A stretch of 15,789 nucleotides of DNA, from positions 1 through 15,789 of the forward strand of contig URXT01000040.1 of assembly GCA_900551915.1 (NCBI GenBank), written 5' to 3'. Made by a program: the position numbers and the translations under genes. Positions 5,430-11,205 of this stretch are shown piece after piece (positions within the stretch are counted from its first letter, which is position 1; the number at the start of each line of letters is the position of its first letter). Source of the DNA: an uncultured bacterium. GTDB taxonomy: Bacteria > Cyanobacteriota > Vampirovibrionia > Gastranaerophilales > Gastranaerophilaceae. Under the pieces are notes generated by a model. It did not search any database and was not told the origin of the DNA. It saw nothing but the letters and a program-made list of their open reading frames with translations.

Positions 5430-6011
5430 ATGAAAAAACAAGTCAGATGTTCTTGGGCTGGGGATACACAGATTTACATTGACTATCATGACAATGAGTG
5501 GGGAAGACCAGTGCATGATGACATAAAGCTTTTTGAAATGTTAATTTTAGAAGGTGCGCAGGCAGGGCTTTCCTGGATAACCATTTTGAAAAAGCGGGAA
5601 GCTTACCGCAAGGCTTTTGACGGGTTTGACCCTAAAAAAGTGGCGCTTTATGGTGATGCAAAGATAGAAGAACTTATGAACAACAAAGGTATTATAAGAA
5701 ACCGGTTAAAAATAAATGCCACTATAACAAACGCCAAATTATTTTTAGAAGTTGCAGAAAAATACGGAAGTTTTGATAAATTTATATGGAGTTATGTAGA
5801 TAACACGCCGATTATCGGGCATTGGGAAAGTGTCAAAGACATCCCTGTCACAACGCCGCTTTCCGATAAAATCAGCAAAGACTTAAAGAAAATGGGATTT
5901 AAATTTGTCGGTTCAACCATAATTTATTCGTTTATGCAGGCAATTGGAATGGTTAATGACCATATTACGGAGTGCTGCATTTACAAGGAAATGAAAAAAG
6001 TTTCCGTATAA
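5430..6011 (+). CDS. tag: DNA-3-methyladenine glycosylase I
   Basis: Base-excision repair enzyme that removes 3-methyladenine from alkylated DNA. The 193-residue protein keeps the family landmarks: the zinc ligands Cys7 (VRCSW), His20 (YHDNEWG), and His and Cys in the C-terminal NDHITECC; the active-site Glu41 and Trp49 in LEGAQAGLSWITILKKR; and the GIIRNRLKI segment and FKFVGSTIIYSFMQAIGMVNDH, typical of HhH-fold Tag enzymes. The ATG at 5430 follows AAAGGA with seven-base spacing; a GTG codon just before it is less likely. It is second in an operon with the TIGR04076 gene. Confidence 0.96.
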   Translation: MKKQVRCSWAGDTQIYIDYHDNEWGRPVHDDIKLFEMLILEGAQAGLSWITILKKREAYRKAFDGFDPKKVALYGDAKIEELMNNKGIIRNRLKINATITNAKLFLEVAEKYGSFDKFIWSYVDNTPIIGHWESVKDIPVTTPLSDKISKDLKKMGFKFVGSTIIYSFMQAIGMVNDHITECCIYKEMKKVSV

Positions 6012-6183
6012 TATATATTTTAAATCGCCAATATATTTTTTGCCATTTACTTTCACAAAATTATTTTTTATTAAGGAAGTAGCAACATTTTCGATGTGCA
6101 TATTTTATATAACACAACGAAAAAGAATACCTTTATGGTGAAACTTTTAACCGTGGCATATATTAAAAAATATTATGATACAG

Positions 6184-6211
6184 GTCTTTTGGGTATACTT
6201 ACCAAAAAGAC
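6184..6211. other. hairpin downstream of tag
   Basis: GTCTTTT-g-GGTA (6184-6195) pairs with TACC-a-AAAAGAC (6200-6211): 11 bp with one mismatch and a TACT loop. No T-tract follows on the plus strand, so it is not a standard terminator by itself. It is immediately followed by the symmetric terminator at 6218-6244 and may help end the tag transcript. Confidence 0.4.
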
Positions 6212-6217
6212 GTAAAT

Positions 6218-6244
6218 AAAAAAGTGGACTGAAGCCACTTTTTT
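6218..6244. terminator. bidirectional terminator between tag and tRNA-Leu
   Basis: AAAAAAGTGG (6218-6227) / CCACTTTTTT (6235-6244) with a 7-nt loop. The A-run and T-run flank the GTGG/CCAC core, so it can serve the tRNA on the minus strand (it starts two bases after the CCA end) and the tag operon on the plus strand. Confidence 0.75.
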
Positions 6245-6245
6245 A

Positions 6246-6330
6246 TGGTGTCGACGGCGGGACTTGAACCCGCACGGGTTGCCCCACACGCCCCTCAAAC
6301 GTGCACGTATACCGATTCCGTCACGTCGAC
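6246..6330 (-). tRNA. tRNA-Leu (anticodon GAG)
   Basis: An 85-nt class II tRNA with an encoded CCA end. On the minus strand: 7-bp acceptor stem GTCGACG/CGTCGAC with discriminator A; D-loop with AATCGGTA; anticodon stem CACGT/GCGTG around loop TTGAGGG (anticodon GAG, reading CUC and CUU leucine codons); a long variable arm with GGG/CCC; and T arm GCGGG-TTCAAGT-CCCGC. The long variable arm and the A discriminator fit leucine. A terminator follows directly. Confidence 0.97.
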
Positions 6331-6367
6331 ATATCAATTAATATTTAATTTTTACTATTTTGAACTC

Positions 6368-6442
6368 ATTGCTGTGACGGAAACGCGTTGCGTGTTCCTC
6401 GACGGCTAGAGCGAAAACGATATTTAATCGTTTTCTTTTATT
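6368..6442. other. structured intergenic element with two hairpins
   Basis: A short GC-richer island between tRNA-Leu and the glycosyltransferase. Hairpin one, GGAA-ACGC-gtt-GCGT-g-TTCC (6379-6398), has one bulge. Hairpin two, GAAAACGAT/ATCGTTTTC (6413-6421/6427-6435), is perfect and followed by TTTTATTG. On the plus strand this reads like a short RNA with an intrinsic terminator; hairpin two could also end the glycosyltransferase message weakly. The 9-mer ATTGCTGTG occurs at both ends of the island (about 6368 and 6440). No family recognised. Confidence 0.35.
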
Positions 6443-6534
6443 GCTGTGTTGAGGTGTTTCCTGCCACTACAACATATTCATTATAAAATTTTCAACGAAC
6501 TTTCTTCGCATGACTTAATGTAACATAAACATTT

Positions 6535-7524
6535 TTATTTTAAAAGCATAAATTTTTGTTTTGCTACAAATTGTTTCATTTTTAATGTCCAGTAACCGTC
6601 TTTTATTGTCGGATTAAAGTACTTCCACCAGCCGTTTCGGCTATTTTGGAGATGCGTTAAAAGCTCCATATATTCCACATAATATTCCTGCTTTAAATCC
6701 TCCTGGAATTTTCCAAGCCACGAGGTTGCTTTTCCAAAATATCTTCCAAGCGCAAGTTCTGCGTAATCATCTTCCAGGCCAAGCTTCTTCAAAAGCTCCT
6801 CAACTGCACGCGTCACAAATATAGGTGAAAAATTCTTTTTCTTTTTTACTGTCATTGCGCTTCCAACACGGTTTTTACGATAACAATACGGAAATTCTTC
6901 AATCACTTCAATTCTTTTTGCTAAAATCATTGAATGGAAAAATGGAAGCTGGTCCTGACCTACCTTTATATGCTGGAATTTGATATTGTTTTCAAGAAGA
7001 AATTCATGGCGGTAAAGTTTTGTCCAGGCGGTTGAAGGAAACTTAAAAACGTCTTTTTTGATGTCTTTTGCACTAAAAACCTTGTTAAAATATTTTTTAT
7101 CAAGATTTCTAAGGCTGTAACCGCCCTTGCTTTTGGCGATTTTGCCGTCTTTTTCGTAGCAGGAAAGTCCGCCAAAGATTAAAATATCCAAATTGTCCGC
7201 AACTGCCTTATTATAAAGTTTTTCAAGAACACCGGCATTGTCAAGCCAATCGTCAGAATCAACAAAATAAACATATTCGCCTTTTGCAATTGCAAGTGCA
7301 GTATTGCGGGCAATGCCGGAACCTTCGTTTGCTTTGTCAATGATGACAATCCGATTGTCGCGAGCCTTAAACTCCTGCAAAACCTTAAGCGAGTCATCTG
7401 TTGAGCCATCATTCACACAAATAATTTCAATATCATTAAGAGATTGCGCAAGAACACTCTCAATGCATTGCGGCAAATATTTTTCAACGTTATAAACCGG
7501 CATAATTACGGAAACTTTTGTCAT
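6535..7524 (-). CDS. glycosyltransferase family 2 protein
   Basis: A 329-residue inverting GT-A glycosyltransferase, likely cytoplasmic and adding a sugar to a surface polysaccharide or a protein. The N-terminal domain is classic: VSVIMPVYNVEKYL (residues 4-17), VNDGSTDDS (37-45), ANEGSGIARNTAL, and the nucleotide-sugar and metal-binding FVDSDDWLD with the DxD-type Asp89/Asp91/Asp92. The C-terminal half is variable, rich in Lys and aromatic residues, without membrane spans. The start at 7524 is chosen for AGGAG with five-base spacing and because the family domain begins at once; an earlier ATG at 7578 lacks a ribosome-binding site and lies at the predicted -10. It follows a small HTH gene by 54 bases but appears to have its own promoter. 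The sugar and acceptor cannot be told; the neighbouring prepilin gene makes pilin glycosylation a possibility only. Confidence 0.93.
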   Translation of the reverse strand: MTKVSVIMPVYNVEKYLPQCIESVLAQSLNDIEIICVNDGSTDDSLKVLQEFKARDNRIVIIDKANEGSGIARNTALAIAKGEYVYFVDSDDWLDNAGVLEKLYNKAVADNLDILIFGGLSCYEKDGKIAKSKGGYSLRNLDKKYFNKVFSAKDIKKDVFKFPSTAWTKLYRHEFLLENNIKFQHIKVGQDQLPFFHSMILAKRIEVIEEFPYCYRKNRVGSAMTVKKKKNFSPIFVTRAVEELLKKLGLEDDYAELALGRYFGKATSWLGKFQEDLKQEYYVEYMELLTHLQNSRNGWWKYFNPTIKDGYWTLKMKQFVAKQKFMLLK

Positions 7525-7566
7525 ACAAACTCCTGCTGTTTTCAAAATGGCTTTTACATAGCAAGA

Positions 7567-7595
7567 ATTATAACACAATTATGAATTCGGGTAAA
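7567..7595 (-). promoter_or_regulatory. promoter of the glycosyltransferase gene
   Basis: On the minus strand, TTTACC (7595-7590), a 17-bp spacer and an extended -10 TGtTATAAT ending at 7567. It overlaps the last codons and stop of the HTH gene and would start RNA near 7560, giving a leader of about 36 nt. The glycosyltransferase can thus be expressed without the HTH gene. Confidence 0.6.
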
Positions 7596-7788
7596 AAATA
7601 ATTTTATAATTAAGAGCCTGCATAATTATTTCAATTTCATGTGAATTTAAAGTATTGTTACGAAGTTTTTGCGACAAGTTTTGCACAGTATAATGTTTAT
7701 TTTTCTTCTTTGAAATAACTTGTGCCAACTGGGTTAAAGTCATGTCTTTATCAATCATTATTTTCTTAATATCATTGCAGATTCCCAT
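7579..7788 (-). CDS. small helix-turn-helix protein
   Basis: A 69-residue protein that looks like a bare HTH domain: MGICNDIKKIMIDKDMTLTQLAQVI, a short basic linker (KKKNKHY), then TVQNLSQKLRNNTLNSHEIEIIMQALNYKIIF. It resembles small phage-like Cro/XRE-type proteins with no separate effector domain. The ATG at 7788 has no Shine-Dalgarno sequence, and the likely -10 (TATGCT) ends seven bases before it, so RNA may start at the A of the ATG (leaderless). It is divergent from the second prepilin-like gene, 85 bp apart, across twin palindromes. The natural inference is that it binds those sites; this is not shown. Confidence 0.75.
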   Translation of the reverse strand: MGICNDIKKIMIDKDMTLTQLAQVISKKKNKHYTVQNLSQKLRNNTLNSHEIEIIMQALNYKIIFYPNS

Positions 7789-7794
7789 AAATTA

Positions 7795-7824
7795 AGCATA
7801 ACTTAGTTTAAAAAATATTGACAA
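7795..7824 (-). promoter_or_regulatory. promoter of the small HTH gene
   Basis: On the minus strand, TTGTCA (7824-7819), an 18-bp spacer and TATGCT (7800-7795). Its -35 overlaps the -35 of the divergent prepilin promoter (TTGACA, 7818-7823). Expected start of RNA is about 7788, the first base of the ATG. Confidence 0.5.
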
Positions 7825-7846
7825 TTTTAAATTATTAATTTAAAAT
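7818..7846 (+). promoter_or_regulatory. sigma-70 promoter of the second prepilin-like gene
   Basis: Perfect TTGACA (7818-7823), a 17-bp spacer and TAAAAT (7841-7846). RNA would start near 7853, 20 bases before the ATG. The -10 lies at the junction of the two palindromes, so a bound protein would cover the spacer, the -10 and the start point. Confidence 0.7.
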
Positions 7847-7864
7847 TAAATTAATAATTTAAAA
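7825..7864. promoter_or_regulatory. twin palindromic operators
   Basis: A 40-bp, all-A/T sequence forming a perfect 19-bp inverted repeat (7825-7843/7846-7864, central AA). Each arm is itself a perfect 17-bp palindrome, TTAAATTA-W-TAATTTAA (7827-7843 and 7846-7862), so the structure is two identical operator-like sites with centres 19 bp apart, about two helical turns. It begins directly after the overlapping -35 elements of two divergent promoters and ends at the GAAGGA ribosome-binding site of the prepilin gene. Confidence 0.75.
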
Positions 7865-7873
7865 GAAGGATCT

Positions 7874-8569
7874 ATGGAAATATCAAAAAAAATTATGGCA
7901 TTCACAATGGCCGAAACTTTAATAACACTCGGAATAATAGGAATTATTGCAGCTATGACCTTACCATCGCTTGTTGCCAAATATCAGAGTAAGGTTCTTT
8001 CAACACAATTAAAAAAACTATATTCAGTAACGTATCAAGCAATGTTGAGAGCGGTCCCTGACGGTGATTTTAGATATCTTTCATTAATCAAAGACGGCGG
8101 TGGCACAGAAAGTGCTAAGTTCTTTTATGACAATTATCTTAAACCTCAATTTAAAGTTCAAAGCTTCTGTGAAGAAAAAGCCGGCTGCTGGCCGCAAACA
8201 TATACAAAAAAGAAAACAAAATACGGTAATCTGAAAGGTATCGGCTCAGGAGTTATTAGTTTCACAACAATAGATGGATATGCATTTACAATAGATACAT
8301 GGTCGTTTAATCATGCAGGCAACGTCTCTGAAACCTTTGGCGTTGACGTAACAAATAATGCAGCAATAGTTGTTATTGCAGTTGACGTAAACGGCTTCAA
8401 AAACCCTAATACTTTAGGAAAAGATGTATATATTTATGTAATGACCGAAAGAGGCCTGCTTCCGGCAGGCAATGACCGTTCAGATGATGAAGTCGATGAA
8501 GAATGTAAAACAACAGGGCTATATTGTTTTGCAAAAATAATGAGAGATAATTGGAATATAGACCCCTAA
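7874..8569 (+). CDS. type IV prepilin-like protein with N-terminal methylation motif
   Basis: A 231-residue pilin- or pseudopilin-like protein. Short leader MEISKKIMA, then F10-TMAETLITLG: cleavage after Ala9, Glu14 as the conserved +5 residue. The hydrophobic helix runs to about residue 34 (IIGIIAAMTLPSLV). The C-terminal domain contains Cys pairs (SFCEEKAGCWP, EECKTTGLYCFAK) and the segment DVNGFKNPNTLGKDVYIYVMTERGLLPAG, which matches in form the DINGAKNPNRYGDDIFIF region of the first prepilin. The two are related but well diverged. The ribosome-binding site GAAGGA is only three bases from the ATG. It is divergent from a small HTH gene and convergent with flgC (13 bases between the stops, no terminator seen). 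Confidence 0.85.
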   Translation: MEISKKIMAFTMAETLITLGIIGIIAAMTLPSLVAKYQSKVLSTQLKKLYSVTYQAMLRAVPDGDFRYLSLIKDGGGTESAKFFYDNYLKPQFKVQSFCEEKAGCWPQTYTKKKTKYGNLKGIGSGVISFTTIDGYAFTIDTWSFNHAGNVSETFGVDVTNNAAIVVIAVDVNGFKNPNTLGKDVYIYVMTERGLLPAGNDRSDDEVDEECKTTGLYCFAKIMRDNWNIDP

Positions 8570-8582
8570 AGACATTCGCTGA

Positions 8583-9026
8583 TTATCTGCCGATTTCTGT
8601 TGCACGCGACGCCATGGATTTAGTTATATTTACAAGCGCAAGGTTGGCTTCGTAAGCTCTTTGCGCCATGATGGCATCCGCCATTTCAACCATCGGGTTA
8701 ACGTTTGAAGCTCTGATATAACCGTTTTCATCAGCATCCGGATGTCCGGGTTTATAAATCTTTTCACCCAGGGTCGGGTCTTCAATACATCCGTTAAAAA
8801 CAACTCCACCTTGTAAAAGCGGCAAAGTTCCAACGCCGAAAACATCTTCTTTCATCTCGTTAAGAACCCCGTGGAAGGAGATTTCTTCAGTTGCATTCAA
8901 AATAGGAATACGTCTTACATAATTCGGGGTATCAACGTTTGCCATGTTTCTTGAATGCACGTCAAGCCGCAATCCGTGTGAGCGGAGTGCTCTTTGACCT
9001 ATATCCATTGAACCCATAAGACTCAT
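8583..9026 (-). CDS. flgC: flagellar basal-body rod protein FlgC
   Basis: Proximal rod subunit of the flagellum, exported through the flagellar type III apparatus. At 147 residues it is of normal size. The N-terminal rod signature is SRNMANVDTPNYVRR (about 25-39), and the C-terminal coiled segment, VNPMVEMADAIMAQRAYEANLALVNITKSM, is typical of FlgC. The start has GGAG eight bases upstream; a second ATG three codons later is possible. It is last in the rod cluster, 48 bp after flgB, with a GC hairpin in the gap. Confidence 0.94.
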   Translation of the reverse strand: MSLMGSMDIGQRALRSHGLRLDVHSRNMANVDTPNYVRRIPILNATEEISFHGVLNEMKEDVFGVGTLPLLQGGVVFNGCIEDPTLGEKIYKPGHPDADENGYIRASNVNPMVEMADAIMAQRAYEANLALVNITKSMASRATEIGR

Positions 9027-9051
9027 AATTTATGCTCCTGTTCTTTTTTAC

Positions 9052-9070
9052 GCTGCGGGAAACCCGCCGC
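9052..9070 (-). other. intercistronic hairpin between flgB and flgC
   Basis: GCGGG-AAA-CCCGC (9055-9059/9063-9067), extended by GC/GC across one mismatch. No T-tract follows, so read-through is expected. Such a stem could protect or separate the two parts of the message. Confidence 0.5.
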
Positions 9071-9074
9071 AATA

Positions 9075-9422
9075 TTATTTACCTACATTTATCACAGTTT
9101 TCATTTCAGTGATGATATTTGACATGCGTCTGGTTGCCATAGTATAAAGAAGTGCGTTCTGTTGCAGTTCCATCAATTCTTTATCCGGCCTGATTTCTTC
9201 ATAAGTTCTTTGCGAAATTACCGCTGAAGCCCCCAGTCTTTCTGATAACTTCGTTTCAAGAGGACTGTTCATCGAGCCTAAGTATTCGGAGAAATCAACA
9301 TCACGCCTTACGTAACCGGGCGTATCCATGTTTGCAAGGTTGGAACCTAATGCGACCTGCCTTTGTGTAATCAGATCCATCATAAGTCCGACTTTTCCCA
9401 TATGATCTAGAGGTGTAAACAT
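9075..9422 (-). CDS. flgB: flagellar basal-body rod protein FlgB
   Basis: Proximal rod subunit. The 115-residue protein has the signature LGSNLANMDTPGYVRRDVDFSEYL (about 27-50) and a C-terminal helix with LMELQQNALLYTMATRRMSNIITEMKTVI. FlgB and FlgC are always needed together, and the pair in this order is standard. The ATG follows AAAGGA with five-base spacing. It lies 66 bp after the FlgF/G-like gene, with a hairpin in the gap. Confidence 0.94.
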   Translation of the reverse strand: MFTPLDHMGKVGLMMDLITQRQVALGSNLANMDTPGYVRRDVDFSEYLGSMNSPLETKLSERLGASAVISQRTYEEIRPDKELMELQQNALLYTMATRRMSNIITEMKTVINVGK

Positions 9423-9448
9423 TTTTGTCCTTTCATTTTTTAGATTTC

Positions 9449-9476
9449 CGGCTCCGGTTGAAATTAGCCGGAGCAG
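9449..9476 (-). other. intercistronic hairpin upstream of flgB
   Basis: GCTCCGG (9451-9457) / CCGGAGC (9468-9474), extendable inward by a G-T and an A-T pair. It sits in the 66-bp gap between the FlgF/G-like gene and flgB. There is no T-tract after it on the minus strand, so it is not a terminator; a processing or stability element is more likely. Confidence 0.5.
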
Positions 9477-9488
9477 GGATTAAAAACC

Positions 9489-10202
9489 TTATTCACGAAT
9501 ATTAATCGATTTGTTATACATATCGTCAACGACCTTCATCAGTCTTGTACTTGCAAGCATTGAAGCATTAAGTCTCAGCATGACGTTAACGTTATCGTAA
9601 ATATTGACGTTGGAATTTTCAATATTATTTTGTGCAATATATTCGTGATTTTTTATTAAGCGCGGTTCGCCGGAGTCTTCGGTTGCCACAAGTTTATTCA
9701 AACCGCCTTGCTCAAGCCCTTCAGGATTGTCAAACTGAACAACCGGAATATTTCCGATTTTTTTGCCCGGAGAATCTACTGCGTCATGTGCAATTACATC
9801 ACCGTTTGGTTTAATTATAAATTTGTAGCAGTTTGTCGGGATTTTTATACCTTCGCCGACAATCCAGTCATCGTTTGTAACGAGGTAGCCGTCTTTGCCT
9901 TGCTTAAAAGCTCCGTCGCGGGTATATTGAACTTCACCCTGCGGTGAAACAACGGGTATAAAGCCCGGTCCTGTCAGAGCAACATCATAAGGATTGCTTG
10001 TTATCTGAATTGAGCCGTTCTTATGGTCTGTTCGAATTGCACCGGTCAAATAACCGTCTTCACCAAGCATTTGTTCAAACCGAACAGACTTATAGCCGTG
10101 GGTATTGAAGTTTGCAAGGTCGTTTGCAACATAACCCAGTCTGTCCCACTGGTTTGTAACATTATTAACGCTTTTTCTGATAATTGCCTGCAAGTTTTGC
10201 AT
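9489..10202 (-). CDS. flagellar hook-basal body protein, FlgF/FlgG family
   Basis: Distal-rod or related axial protein, 237 residues. The N-terminal rod motif is VANDLANFNTHGYKSVRFEQML (about 25-46). The central FlgG-type region has NPYDVALTGPGFIPVVSPQGEVQYTRDGAFKQGKDGYLVTNDDWIVGEG, and the C-terminal coiled segment is NNIENSNVNIYDNVNVMLRLNASMLASTRLMKVVDDMYN. The usual 'ANxxTxGYK' and 'SNV' landmarks are present, which places it firmly in the FlgE/F/G superfamily. Whether it is FlgF or FlgG cannot be settled by eye; the well-kept TRDGAF and SNVN motifs would suit FlgG. RBS AGGA nine bases before the ATG. It starts 17 bp after the preceding paralogue. Confidence 0.88.
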   Translation of the reverse strand: MQNLQAIIRKSVNNVTNQWDRLGYVANDLANFNTHGYKSVRFEQMLGEDGYLTGAIRTDHKNGSIQITSNPYDVALTGPGFIPVVSPQGEVQYTRDGAFKQGKDGYLVTNDDWIVGEGIKIPTNCYKFIIKPNGDVIAHDAVDSPGKKIGNIPVVQFDNPEGLEQGGLNKLVATEDSGEPRLIKNHEYIAQNNIENSNVNIYDNVNVMLRLNASMLASTRLMKVVDDMYNKSINIRE

Positions 10203-10219
10203 AGTTTTAAATCCTTATG

Positions 10220-10918
10220 TTATGAAGTGCTGCCAAGTTGTGAAATGACTTTTTGCAAATTCTGGTTTTGTATCATAAAGAGCTGTCTGTTAGCTTCAAA
10301 GTTTCTGATAACCGGCATCATTCCGATAAACTCGTTTTGAAGAGAAACATTTGAATACTCGTTATAACCCTGTTTAACCTGCGGGTCCATAACAAGAATG
10401 CCGTTTGCGTCAACAACGCCGATACAGCCTGCAATTTCCATTTCTGCGGTTTCTTTATTCAGAACCTTCACAAGCCCGCTGTCGTCAACTTTGATATCTT
10501 CAATTTTCTCGGGAATAAGCGGAAGTTTTATGGGCATGCCGGAATTTGAAAGAACACGCCGGTCATCAAGCGTCAGAAGATTTCCGTCTTTATCAATTTT
10601 GAAACGTCCGTCACGCGTAAGCTTTATACCATCATCACCTTCTGTTTGGAAATATCCTTCTTTTGCAATCGCAAAGTCCAGAGGATTTGAAGACATGGAA
10701 ATTCTACCGACTTTTGTATCTGTGGTTTTTGATATTCCGTTAGTACCTAAAAACTCCGTGAAAGATGAAACAATGGCTTCCTGACGTTGATATCCGATTT
10801 TATCAAAGCCATTAACGTTTTCATTTGCAATGGACATCAACTCGGTCTGAACCTGCATCGCTCTGATTGACAGGTCAATTCCGCGTTCCATATAACGAAT
10901 TCCGCCATTGATTCTCAT
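10220..10918 (-). CDS. flagellar hook-basal body protein, FlgF/FlgG family (diverged)
   Basis: Second FlgE/F/G-superfamily protein, 232 residues, first gene of the cluster. The N-terminal motif is diverged (IANENVNGFDKIGYQRQ instead of ANNLAN-T-GYK). The central FlgG-like domain is clear: SSNPLDFAIAKEGYFQTEGDDGIKLTRDGRFKIDKDGNLLT. The C-terminal segment is YSNVSLQNEFIGMMPVIRNFEANRQLFMIQNQNLQKVI. With its neighbour it probably forms the FlgF/FlgG rod pair, this one being the better FlgF candidate. The ATG at 10918 has GAGGA about seven bases upstream; a second ATG nine codons later (MERGIDLSIRAM) is the classical N-terminus of the family but has no ribosome-binding site. About 10 extra N-terminal residues are thus a mild oddity. 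Confidence 0.85.
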   Translation of the reverse strand: MRINGGIRYMERGIDLSIRAMQVQTELMSIANENVNGFDKIGYQRQEAIVSSFTEFLGTNGISKTTDTKVGRISMSSNPLDFAIAKEGYFQTEGDDGIKLTRDGRFKIDKDGNLLTLDDRRVLSNSGMPIKLPLIPEKIEDIKVDDSGLVKVLNKETAEMEIAGCIGVVDANGILVMDPQVKQGYNEYSNVSLQNEFIGMMPVIRNFEANRQLFMIQNQNLQKVISQLGSTS

Positions 10919-10945
10919 AACTTTTCCTCTTTTCGCTTTTTTATG

Positions 10946-10973
10946 ATTATACGGCTCTATTTACAGTTTGACG
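10946..10973 (-). promoter_or_regulatory. possible promoter of the rod gene cluster
   Basis: A perfect TATAAT on the minus strand (10951-10946), 28 bases before the first ATG. The -35 region (CGTCAA, 16-bp spacer) is poor. GCCG directly precedes TATAAT, recalling the GCCGATAA of flagellar sigma-28 promoters, but no TAAA element stands at the right distance, so sigma-70 with an activator is as likely. Confidence 0.4.
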
Positions 10974-11035
10974 TAGTTTCATAAAAAAAAATCATCTGTT
11001 TGGATGGGTTTTTTAGAGTTTTTAATGTTTTTTTG

Positions 11036-11086
11036 TGAAAAGTCAATGTTAGAGTGAAAAGTGAAAAGTGAAGTTGAAAAGTCAAT
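11036..11086. repeat. short tandem repeat flanked by a direct repeat
   Basis: GTGAAAA is repeated in tandem (11054-11060, 11061-11067, then a partial GTGAA). A 12-mer TGAAAAGTCAAT flanks it on both sides (11036-11047 and 11075-11086). Slipped-strand change in copy number is conceivable. It lies in the intergenic region between the flg cluster and the PF04020 gene. Confidence 0.6.
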
Positions 11087-11127
11087 TTCATTTTTAAAAC
11101 ATTATTCTTTCTTATTACGTAATTATT

Positions 11128-11162
11128 CTCAGCGGCGTTCTACTTTTCGGGAATGCCTGAGC
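11128..11162. other. bulged hairpin upstream of the PF04020 gene
   Basis: CTCAG-[CG]-GCGTTC (11128-11140) pairs with GAATGC-CTGAG (11151-11161): 11 bp, one G-T pair and a two-base bulge. Its right end overlaps the small palindrome CCTG-AG-CAGG, which covers the -35 region of the TATAAT at 11176. It could be a regulator site or the 3' end of an unseen transcript. Confidence 0.35.
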
Positions 11163-11175
11163 AGGTGCAGACCGT

Positions 11176-11181
11176 TATAAT
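11176..11181 (+). promoter_or_regulatory. -10 element of the PF04020 gene
   Basis: Perfect TATAAT, 24 bases before the ATG at 11206. No good -35 is present at 16-18 bp; the palindrome at about 11156-11165 occupies that place. Confidence 0.4.
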
Positions 11182-11205
11182 AAAATAAAAAATAAGGAGT
11201 TAAAT

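Noticed and set aside
5913..6101. 62-codon minus-strand frame reaching into tag
   Set aside because: More than half overlaps tag antisense and there is no ribosome-binding site. The segment VNGKKYIGDLKYI looks protein-like but is too short to support a gene.
6246..6330. tRNA-associated integration site (att)
   Set aside because: No second copy of the tRNA 3' end, no integrase and no mobile genes were found in the window.
7525..7578. Longer glycosyltransferase with 18 extra N-terminal residues
   Set aside because: The ATG at 7578 has no ribosome-binding site, its region overlaps a predicted -10, and the GT-A domain begins directly after the ATG at 7524, which has AGGAG.
10398..10784. 128-codon plus-strand frame inside the first rod gene
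   Set aside because: Serine/proline-rich shadow opposite a clear FlgF/G-family protein.
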